A DNA stretch of 42,259 nucleotides from Nymphaea colorata (taxonomy: Eukaryota > Streptophyta > Magnoliopsida > Nymphaeales > Nymphaeaceae), in the NCBI RefSeq assembly GCF_008831285.2, contig NW_022205034.1, forward strand, positions 1 to 42,259. Reading direction: 5' to 3'. Position 1 is the first letter of the stretch. Each line of letters opens with the position of its first letter. Under the pieces are notes generated by a model, which was not told the DNA's origin, searched no databases, and saw nothing but the letters and a program-made list of their open reading frames with translations. The position numbers and the translations under genes were made by a program. Of the stretch, positions 34,821 to 42,259 are shown one piece after another.

Positions 34821-35525
34821 TCAAGATTGGTTCCATACTTTTCGAATAAAATACTTCCGATTAAGATCTGTAACTCCATTCAATATTTCCCATTTCTCTC
34901 CAATACTATAACTGCTCGAATAGAACTGCGATGTTGCGTTTAGGACGAGTACATCCCAGCTGCCTCCTAGGGCTTTGCCCGCTTCTTCACTCACAAAAAA
35001 GGCGTTTCCATTTTCACTTCCCTTATAGATGCTGTACCCCTTCTCAATCTCTTTATTCAAAGTGTCAATCTCGCTTTCAGTTAAGCCGTCTCCTTTTCCT
35101 GGAGTTTCGCCTGTTTGGTTGGCATATCTACTCACAGTTGAGGGCATCCTTGTGAGATAGTAGCACCAGTCCAGGGCATCTTGATTGACCTTGGCCCAAT
35201 AGGCCCACCAACTTCCCTGGTAAGAGTATGCCCCATAGCCTGAAGGGTATGTGCAGTTTACAGCAATAATCGCGTTCCAGTTTCCACTATAGGTTGAGCT
35301 ATTTAGCTTTTGAGTAATATAATAGGCGTTTGCTGCGGGATTGTTACCATTGTAGATGAAGGCATTGCTAATAAGGTTTAATAGGAAGGCTTTGACTTCA
35401 GAGTTGATGCTTAATCCCTCAGATTGAAGAACATCAAATGAGTTTGATTGAACGATATTGGGACTACTTAGATAGTATGCCTGTGATATGATTAACAGGA
35501 ATCCAATCAGTTTTATTCTCTCCAT
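34821..35525 (-). CDS. Secreted protein, possibly Trp/Tyr-rich enzyme-like domain (234 aa)
   Basis: ATG 35525 gives a clear signal peptide (KLIGFLLIISQAYYLSS); an upstream in-frame Met at 35564 would add 13 residues and spoil it, so the internal Met is preferred. The mature domain has NNPAANAYYITQKL, a cluster of Trp/Tyr (GSWWAYWAKVN, DWCYYLTRM), two cysteines, three N-glycosylation sequons (NSS, NCT, NQT) and an acidic EIDTLNKEIEKG helix, and it ends IRKVWNQS at TGA 34821-34823. I do not recognise the fold. It is complete and intronless. Confidence 0.65.
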   Translation of the reverse strand: MERIKLIGFLLIISQAYYLSSPNIVQSNSFDVLQSEGLSINSEVKAFLLNLISNAFIYNGNNPAANAYYITQKLNSSTYSGNWNAIIAVNCTYPSGYGAYSYQGSWWAYWAKVNQDALDWCYYLTRMPSTVSRYANQTGETPGKGDGLTESEIDTLNKEIEKGYSIYKGSENGNAFFVSEEAGKALGGSWDVLVLNATSQFYSSSYSIGEKWEILNGVTDLNRKYFIRKVWNQS

Positions 35526-35564
35526 TCTAATATTATGTTGATTTCGCATACTTACATCAATCAA

Positions 35565-36066
35565 AAATGAAAAAATATGATCAATACATAAATTAAGATG
35601 ATATTTCTTCCTATTTATTGTGTTCTAACGAGAAAAATCTTGAATCAGAAACCTGCATATCATCAAAAATTGAAAAAACTTACTTCTGTTATCTGAAAGC
35701 ATGCGAAGATCTTCGCAAGTATGAAAAAACACCAAAAGTAATTTTTTATTATTTTTGATAAATCAACTTAATAATTTGCCGTTTTTGATCATTTTATATA
35801 TTTCTATTTTCAATTTTTTTGAGATAGCAGGCCAAAAGAGCTAAATGCTTCAGCGTTAAATGTTAATATCTTTTCCTAAGTGATTAATCCGTAGGGCCTC
35901 GTCAATCCTGGTCGATATAATTCAGGCAGACATCATCATGAATAGAAGATTGATGGAAGTTAGTATGAGACAGTTCAAGATGGAGGAGCTATTGTAAAGT
36001 TGGAATAGAAATAATAGAAGGAATAAGTATGGACTATAGAAGATCATGAAATGCGGTTGACCTTGC
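35565..36066. other. Intergenic, very AT-rich
   Basis: Long runs of A and T; no open frame with protein-like composition. A leftward 76-codon hydrophobic ORF at 35922-36152 overlaps the end of the HTH gene in another frame and is probably a shadow. Confidence 0.4.
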
Positions 36067-36499
36067 TCACATCCAATACATGGGGGCAGGGTAGCAGTTA
36101 ATGATGTAAATATTGGGCTCGCCAACACTAACAAACGGATAATGTGGAACAATCTCTGCTGGATTGATCCCCTGAGTGATGGTCAACGACTCTGATGGCA
36201 GGGCATTGTTGATTTGGCCTTATATATCATTTCTATTTTGCTCTATGAGTTTCTATTCAGCCCTTTCGCGGCTTTCCCTATCTTTCTTTTTTAGAAAAAA
36301 CTTCCAGACTACCTATACTTTTTTATGATTAATTTGGCAGTAGAGAGTTTGATTCCCAATTTTTTTGCTGACTTGGAAATGGAGCGTTCCTCATCAACCA
36401 CGAGCCTGACTAGTGTTTTTCTATTCTAAATCGTGTAATTAATACCTCTAGGCTGATTGTATCATATTTTTTGGAGGATTCCCGTTAATTGGAGCTCAT
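36067..36499 (-). CDS. Helix-turn-helix protein related to transposase/homeodomain-like HTH (137 aa)
   Basis: ATG 36499 starts MSSNERESSKKYDTISLE. A 20-nt intron (36426-36445) then joins the HTH: TLVRLVVDEERSISKSAKKLG with STAKLIIKKYRESGSF, a classic trihelical DNA-binding unit as in Tc1/mariner-type transposases and many small ciliate proteins. One A is missing from an A-run near 36295. A charged linker (KDRESRERAEEKLIEQ) and a Pro-rich end (INPAEIVPHYPFV...YPAPMYWM) follow to TGA 36067-36069. There is no DDE catalytic part, so it is a domesticated regulator or a fragment and not an active transposase. Confidence 0.6.
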
Positions 36500-36555
36500 T
36501 CTTCTTTTTATAAAAATTATAAACTCTCAGAAAATAATTAAAATTTAAAACGACT

Positions 36556-37103
36556 TCACGAAGTTTTTCTGGTCAACACCTACGGATTGATATTCATAAA
36601 GTCTGTCTGATTTAGCGACGAACTGAGAGCCTTTTTAGATTTCAAAAGGAGAAAAAAAATGGCAGTCCGTTCTGGAAAAGTATAAAGTAGATGAGTGTTT
36701 GGGCCCAGATCGAAGATCTTAGCTAGGCAATAGTGAGTTTGTATGCTGGTATGAATGATATGGTTGGAAGTTCCCATCTTCTGCATTAGTTTTCTTACAG
36801 GTATTTTAAAGATGGACTAATTTGATCAAAAATAACGGTTCAATTATCCCTATAATATTCTACTATTATTTCTCTGTATGAGTTCTTTGAAGGGGATTAG
36901 CAATATGGTTAATTTAATACTTTAGTTCCATTTCTGAACAATTTTATTTGGAAATTATTCGAATAAGCCAGTTTGCTCAATCGATTAAAAGCAAGAAGAA
37001 TTACTAAAATTAATTTTTCTTCTCTAGTGTCAACGATAATGGTTGTTTCATGGCAAATAGTCCTAGGATAGCAAACCCTATACTTGATGATTAACTGAAT
37101 CAT
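36556..37103 (-). pseudogene. Degraded or frame-broken gene of unknown function
   Basis: ATG 37103 opens about 90 codons (MIQLIIKYRVCYPRTI..., EEKLILVILLAFNRLSKL) to TGA near 36830. A second open stretch from about 36804 (VRKLMQKMGTSNHIIHT, AKIFDLGPNTHLLYTF) ends at TGA 36556-36558. The residue style is alike, and the two probably formed one protein, but no 20-nt intron joins them and at least two indels are needed. A beta-rich, kelch-like fold is conceivable. I cannot name it. Confidence 0.35.
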
Positions 37104-37850
37104 ACATGACTCATATAGATTGACTTACTTGAGAAGGGTTTTATTCTTATTTAATTCTTTTCCTTTTTCATCTAGACTTATCTTAAATAAGCCGCTCAAT
37201 TAATCAAATTAGATCTAAAAGTTTTACCCATTATCTTCTTGCAAACTCTTGCCTTTTTATTAAAAAGTTCTTAGTAGGTTGCAGTTTATTAACAAAAAAA
37301 TCGAAGTTCAAGTTCCAGCATCTCATATTGTCAGAGTTTCTTTATTTTTATTTACTCGAACCGCCTGTTTTTGCCCAGTTATGCCAATAAAATTAATCCC
37401 TAAAAGATTAAGAAATACTAATGGTGGTCATTTGAGTAGTTGTACCTCAAGGAGCGATAAAACCGATAGAAATTAATTGAGTGTTTAATCTTATAATATT
37501 TAGTTTGGCTAACAAGTTCAAAGCAGCATCAAATTAATAATGTGAACTCCACCAAAGTCAACCCAACCCGCCCAAACTCTTAAGAATTGGCTGATTGAAT
37601 CGACACAGGGGTTAGATTTCAATGATATTCTCTAGTCTTTTTAGATACCGCATTTTTGAAGCCAAGAGAAAAATCGCGTTTAGAGTGGAGTAAGCAAATA
37701 TTTTTGATATACATACCCATTCATATCTAGTATCAATTCCAAAGAATCCAAAATCGATGGATCTGAATGCCGATTGATCATAATTTTACTCGATTATTAA
37801 CTCAAAAGCATTTAATCCCAGTTTATAAACATAAATTTAGGTATCATAAA
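37104..37850. other. Intergenic, no confident gene
   Basis: AT-rich. One 65-codon rightward ORF at 37279-37476 (IEVQVPASHIVRVSLFLF) is the only notable frame; without extension or homology I do not call it. No RNA gene was seen. Confidence 0.4.
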
Positions 37851-38500
37851 ATGTTCTAAAGTGAGGAGGCCGCAAAATCTGAACAGACCATCCATAGCCT
37901 TAAGTTTGATGATATCAAAATTGGAAAATTTAATGGCTACCCTAAAGTTAAGAGGAGGAGCAAGAGGTCGTATGCCTGGACCTAAGAGGAGAACTACCTG
38001 TACATGAGCTATCTGAAGGTCTTCTCCCGCGAGTTGGAAATCCCAATTATGGGAAAGTTCCTCAAGTTCTTCACCAGAATGGCCCGCTTCATCAAGACTA
38101 GAACCTCCCATCAGATCAAGAGTCACCACCAAAAGATGCTTATCAAGTATGACTCCATCTCAAACATCATCAGGCATGTTTAGGTCAACCTAAACTATGA
38201 CCTTTACGAGTCCCCAGAGCTTTTCCAAAAAATCAAAGATCTTGACGGTAATACGTCAAGATTTCTGGTGGCTGAAAAGGAAGCCATAACTCAGCTGCTT
38301 TACATCTATAGAGCCAGAATGTAGAAGGAGGGACCTTCAACCGTTAACTCTAGAGGAAATTGATTAGGATTATCCCCAACATGCCTCGGATTGAGCAAGT
38401 GAAGATATAGGAAGACGATACGTGCTACAAATATTACTAGCCCGTTCAATTACTACAAAACGAATAGAATGAAGTGATGTGCAAGAGCGAATTTGATTGA
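37851..38500 (+). CDS. Myb/SANT-like DNA-binding protein (~216 aa), one frame break
   Basis: ATG 37851 reads through a TAG. A basic cluster (KVKRRSKRS) comes first, then the Myb-like unit YAWTEEENYLYMSYLKVF, a linker, FFTRMARFIKTRTSHQIKSHHQKM and a long helix. WTEEEN and KSHHQKM correspond to the first helix and the DNA-recognition end of SHAQKYF-type Myb domains. One G lost in a GGG near 38326 ends the first frame at TGA 38361; after it a UAR-rich acidic C-terminus continues to TGA 38498-38500. It converges on a paralogue at 38872-39516. It is likely a transcription factor of a ciliate-expanded family. Confidence 0.7.
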
Positions 38501-38871
38501 CTAAACTTATTTTGATCTTACTCTTAAAATCATCATGTTTAGTACCAAGATAAAACAGCCAAAAAATGATTTCATTTTTATTTTCATGGCACATCTACAA
38601 TTAAAATTGCCAGCCCTTAAGGCTTACTGGATCCTTATTCTTTATTCCTCAGTTTAAGTTCAACATATTTAGGTTCAAAATATATTTAGTAAAACAAAGC
38701 CTTAAAGTATAAGGTAAGTAGCAGATATTCAAGGGCCAAGCAGCCTGTAAGTGTTTTAATTTATCCAACAAAATACTTACGCAAGTATCAGTCTATAAGT
38801 AAAATTTGAATGCGAGATTTGCGCCCATCCATGGCGAAAAATGTAATTTTAGCAAATTCGAAAAGATTGAA
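38501..38871. other. Convergent intergenic region
   Basis: AT-rich spacer between the ends of two convergent Myb-like genes. Any ORFs here are short and partly antisense to the C-terminus of the leftward gene. Nothing else was seen. Confidence 0.4.
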
Positions 38872-39516
38872 TCAGCTGCGAATGATCTTTATCATCTCCT
38901 GATCCTCCTCGACTTTCACAACTTATTAGGGAGGCAACATCAGCACGATTTTTTCGTTTTTGAACTCAACCTATTGGTTGCCGTCGGCATTTACTTCCGT
39001 CTTTATTATGATGTTTCTGGAAAAGCGGTGAATTAGCTCGGCTTGGGGTTTCGGGTCGAATTTTCGTCTTCCTCTGTCTGTTAGCAAGTCAGATTATTCA
39101 ATGAAAAAGGCTTCACATTAGCGGTTGATTGACTCAATATCTTCGATGCCCTGCGGATTGCTCTTAAGGTGTTTCAGGATCTTGAGTTTGAGATAGTCGA
39201 TGATGGCTTCAATATTTTTGTGCCTCAACATCATCTTCTGGTGATGGCTCTTAATCTGGAAGGGGTTGCGGGTTTTTATGAGTCGCGAAATGTGGGTGAA
39301 TACCTTAACTCGCTTCCTGGATTCGGCGGAGGCTAGAATGTTCTTGAAGTTTTTTAAGTAGGTAATGTAGGCATAGTTCTCTTTAAAATCCCAGCTGTAG
39401 AACTTTAAATCGCTTGCCTCCTCCCAGAGGGTCTTCAACTCTTTTCTCGTTTTATTCTTCCTTTGCTTTGCCAGCTGGTGGTAGTCGATGGCAGAATCAG
39501 TTTATTACTTAATCAT
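38872..39516 (-). CDS. Myb/SANT-like DNA-binding protein, intact paralogue (214 aa)
   Basis: The frame is unbroken from ATG 39516 to TGA 38872-38874. A basic N-terminus leads to FYSWDFKENYAYITYLKNF, a gap rich in Lys/Arg, then FTHISRLIKTRNPFQIKSHHQKMM. These are the same two Myb-like landmarks, in the same spacing, as the convergent gene at 37851-38500. The C-terminal half is acidic with an EVEFKNEKIVLMLPPEEVVKVEED tail that could activate transcription or mediate dimerisation. Unlike its neighbour it has no frame break. Confidence 0.75.
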
Positions 39517-40347
39517 GATTGTGGATAATAATTTATAATTCAACTCAGTTTAAATGCACATCAGCCTACCACTTCGTAAAATATCTCAGTTTTGATCCCA
39601 TTAAGCCGCCTAAAAGTTTTCATTATCTTTTCGTTTTGAAAAAAACAATTTTTTATTGATTTGAATTGCTGAGGCCTTACGAAAATAGGCTTCCTCATAT
39701 GGGAACCAAGCCCTCACTCATAAGATGAAGAGAAGGGACATTAATCCCATATAAGGCATGTCTAAGTCCAAAGGGGAGCGCTTAAATAGGTGCATCTTTG
39801 GCGGTATCTTTTTACAGTATCTTTCGTGCTGGCCCATGCCGCTTAAAAAAGATCATTCAAGCATTCTAACACATTTATTTTTGCTAAAATTAATGTAAAC
39901 CATAAGCTTTCGTCGAGTACTTCTAATAAACATCTGCAAAAGTGCTGATTAATTAATTAAAATCTGAAATTCATGGCATTTAGTATGATTTCTTCTCTAA
40001 TGTAGCATCGATCTAAACATTCACCAGACATTATTTTACCGAAAATATTTTCAATCAGTGCAAACTTTACTCAGCGATAGCACTATTGCTATGCAATCTG
40101 CGTGGACCCGGAATACACAGGTTTTTAGCAGATTTTTATCGAAATATTTGATGTAGAGCTATTGATATTGATAGTATAGATCCTTATGCCAGGAAAGAAA
40201 GGAAGGCCTCCTACTTATTTGGCTTAGCTGAAGCGGTTTTTCAATTTGTGCACATCCTGCCACAGTAACTCTATTATTTAACTGCGCTTAATATAAATTT
40301 ACGTATTTGAAATTTATATCTTGCTTAAGAGGAACATCAGCGAGGAG
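39517..40347. other. Intergenic, no gene seen
   Basis: About 830 bp of AT-rich sequence between divergent genes. TGA is common in all frames. No RNA gene, repeat or conserved motif was recognised; it presumably includes two promoters. Confidence 0.4.
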
Positions 40348-41734
40348 ATGGCGGAATAAATGATATAGAAGAAATGCACAATCTAGAATGGAGGCTATTA
40401 GTTTACCTTCATCTATGAATCACTCCTAAAGATACTCCTAGTATCTGCCAAGAATATTGCTACCTAAGAAAAATCCCAAAACAAGTATCAACGCCATTAT
40501 TTAGATTTTCTTATGAGGCTCTTCCAAACGTCCTCAAGGCAATATTCGAAAATAATGAAGAAGTGTTCTCATACTTGTCGAAGCTAAAAAGATAAAAGAT
40601 TTCCTACACATCGAAATAAAACGCCCGCTACGTTGCGATTACTATTCATTTGCTGGAAAAGGAGAGGACTGTCGATCTTCCTGTTCAGCAAGTCCAAGAC
40701 AACGATGCTAAAGTTAAGGAGTATCAGAATAAACTGGAGAAGGTCTGTCAGGATAACCGCAGGCTCACTGTTGAACTTAGAGCAGCTGAGGAAAAAATCG
40801 AGTGGCTAACTCGGTAGCTCAGGTACGCTAAGGATAAAATCCAAAACCTTTAAGACGATATTCAGATTTTGGAGATCAAAGCCAAAAAGAGGCGTCTTTC
40901 GTAAGGAGATAGCAACGCGCCAATGATTGTCCCCAACAAGATGTCCTACAAGCTGGCTCTAGATTCTACCGAATATGAGATTACCTCAAAGATCGAAGAG
41001 GGAGAGCTTTTCAAATTCCAAACTGAGTTGCCCACCCATAACTACTTTCAACTCTTAGGCGGGAAGATATTCGTGCACGAGCAGTTCAAAGACTTCCACC
41101 AAGTCGTTTCGGCAGAGCCCTTGAGCCTTACCCAGCGAAGCGCTGTTAGGATCAGGATCAACAAGAGCTCCAAGAACAATATCTACTTCGGCATAATGAG
41201 GTAGTCTAGGAGGAAGGAAAAATATACATGTCAGCATCAGCACTCAATCACGTACAAACTTTGCGGAGGGAAGTTTCTTTTCGAGGACGGCAAGCAGTCG
41301 GGCGAGGAGATGAACAAAATCAAAATCGGAGAAGTGCTGTGTCTCATCGTGGATCCCCTTCAAAAGTGCATGACATGGTTCGTTGAAAGAGTATTCATGA
41401 CCAAGAGGTACCTCCCCGAAAATTTCCAAAAAGTGCCGCTATTCCCTTCGTTTCTCTGCACGATGTCGGAGACGAAGTTGAATTCTTATGACCATCTGTA
41501 TACTTTGTTTAAAGGATAATAATTTCATAACTGCCAAAAAATTCAAAAAATCCGGCAGAAAATTATTATCACACATGGGAGTGATGACAGCACTTTGAGG
41601 TTGTCGGGCCAAAACTCCCGGCTCCGTAGTCCATTTGAGGCTACGTTTTGGAGCCAGAGGCATGTGTCCTGTTTTTGGACTTTTAAGGCCTCTTGGCCGG
41701 CACATTTGAGGCTGGCCACCGCAAACACACCACA

Positions 41735-41832
<98 letters not shown>

Positions 41833-41870
41833 CCTCCGCCATGACCTGGGCAAGACCGCCACCCCATTGA
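40348..41870 (+). CDS. Coiled-coil + SPRY-like protein with 3' end altered by an insert
   Basis: ATG 40348 gives a helical N-terminus; one base is missing near 40520. A coiled coil follows at residues about 120-185 (KVKEYQNKLEKVCQDNRRLTVEL, then AKDKIQNL...). A beta-sandwich then resembles SPRY domains: IRINKSSKNNIYFGIM, SITYKLCGGKFLFEDG, IGEVLCLIVDPLQKCMTWFV. The protein probably ended soon after LYTLFK. Instead the frame continues through tandem TAA TAA (41517-41522) into a GC-rich 426-bp insert and a (CA)n tract read as alternating Thr-His, to TGA 41868-41870. If the tandem TAA act as stop, the protein ends at 41516. SPRY assignment is by pattern. Confidence 0.6.
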
Positions 41871-41939
41871 CCCGCAAGGCCAACCCTTGTCGGGCCCTAA
41901 ATTTAGTCCCTTCGAGGGGCATGATCCTATTCCTATTCC
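41514..41939. mobile_element. Candidate insertion: GC-rich block with (CA)n, flanked by a 13-bp direct repeat
   Basis: TACTTTGTTTAAA occurs at 41501-41513 and again at 41940-41952, like a target-site duplication. The 426 bp between have markedly higher GC than the neighbourhood and hold a long (CA)n run. Joining the flanks would give the SPRY gene a short natural tail (FKESSETYLP then TGA). No transposase or terminal inverted repeat was seen, so the nature of the insert is open; an assembly chimera is also possible. Confidence 0.45.
41736..41830. repeat. (CA)n microsatellite
   Basis: An uninterrupted CA dinucleotide run of about 95 bp, preceded by the imperfect unit CACCACAC. It generates long spurious ORFs of Cys-Val or Thr-His repeats on both strands. 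It sits inside the GC-rich insert near the right chromosome end. Confidence 0.97.
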
Positions 41940-41952
41940 TACTTTGTTTAAA

Positions 41953-42172
41953 TAATCATCAGAAACTTATTTGCCATGACAAATAGGTGAAAATAATTTG
42001 AAAAAGCGAATTACTAATATTTACTTGATATTTATCAGCATTATTGAGCAGTTAATGATGCGTAATAGATGCCTATTAAAGAAAATAAGTTTAGATATAC
42101 CAATTTTCAAGCTTTAGTAATTATAAATCTTATTGATTTAGCAATATCTTCCAAAATTATAGTAGCTGTGAT
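41953..42172. other. Right subtelomeric region, no gene seen
   Basis: A 220-bp AT-rich segment between the second 13-bp repeat and the telomere. It contains the TGA that would end the SPRY gene if the insert were absent, and nothing else recognisable. Confidence 0.45.
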
Positions 42173-42259
42173 GGGGTTGGGGTTGGGGTTGGGGTTGGGG
42201 TTGGGGTTGGGGTTGGGGTTGGGGTTGGGGTTGGGGTTGGGTTGGGGTTGGGGTTGGGG
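42173..42259. repeat. Right telomere, GGGGTT repeats
   Basis: A tandem G4T2 array reaches the last base, with one shortened GGGTT unit at 42238-42242. It is the complement of the left-end repeat and defines the right end of the macronuclear chromosome. The subtelomeric sequences at the two ends are not similar to each other. Confidence 0.97.

Noticed and set aside
34821-35564. Start at Met 35564 for the secreted protein
   Set aside because: The extra 13 polar residues would precede the hydrophobic signal segment. Starting at 35525 gives a normal signal peptide.
41439-41986. Long ORFs with Cys-Val or Thr-His repeats on both strands
   Set aside because: They are produced by the (CA)n microsatellite. 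Only the plus frame continuous with the SPRY-like gene is mentioned, and it may not be translated.

Overview
The window is a complete ciliate macronuclear chromosome of about 42 kb. It begins with CCCCAA repeats (1-78) and ends with GGGGTT repeats (42173-42259), so both telomeres are present. In-frame TAA and TAG are frequent and UGA is the only stop I can place. At strongly conserved positions TAA/TAG stand for glutamate: the APE motif of two kinases, centrin KELGE and EEEF, the YIPF motif LELICIYGYS and ABCG FPTEK. This is the peritrich code (NCBI table 30, UAR=Glu), so the source is probably a peritrich ciliate related to Vorticella, Opisthonecta or Campanella. Introns are tiny: 12 of 13 inferred introns are exactly 20 nt, with GT...AG ends and an A at position 15.

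Layout, left to right: YIPF Golgi protein (-); CDK1/2-like kinase (-, broken frame); a duplicated piece of a RING gene; a long unrecognised charged protein (-); two small hypotheticals (+); an ERK7/MAPK15-like kinase (+); small ORFs; an MT-A70 methyltransferase continuing into three ZZ-type zinc fingers (+, 9588-11476); a poorly resolved stretch and a secreted protein; a 270-bp direct duplicate of the methyltransferase 3' end that runs into a charged-protein gene (-); VPS36 of ESCRT-II (+); a giant Cys-rich surface protein (+); centrin (-); the intact RING/TRAF-type zinc-finger gene (-); a RING-CH + FHA protein (+); a tail-anchored coiled-coil protein (-); a RAP-domain protein (+); a kelch-like protein (-); an ABCG half-transporter whose frame continues upstream into a WD40 protein (-); a second WD40 paralogue (-); a TMEM151-like membrane protein (+); a small protein, a secreted protein, an HTH protein and a degraded ORF (-); two convergent Myb-like SHHQKM genes; and a coiled-coil/SPRY-like gene whose 3' end contains a GC-rich (CA)n insert.

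The genes do not form one pathway. They mix cell-cycle, ciliary and centriolar functions (CDK, ERK7, centrin), membrane traffic (YIPF, VPS36, ABCG) and chromatin or RNA functions (MT-A70, RAP, Myb), which is normal for a somatic ciliate chromosome.

Many conserved genes carry single-base frame breaks, nearly all of them deletions and often in homopolymers. Other genes of 0.6-2.8 kb are completely open. Consensus errors are the most economical explanation, but true pseudogenes cannot be excluded from sequence alone. Coordinates for broken genes span the whole homologous region. The most interesting architectures are the MT-A70-ZZ fusion, the WD40-ABCG continuous frame and the (CA)n insert flanked by 13-bp direct repeats.
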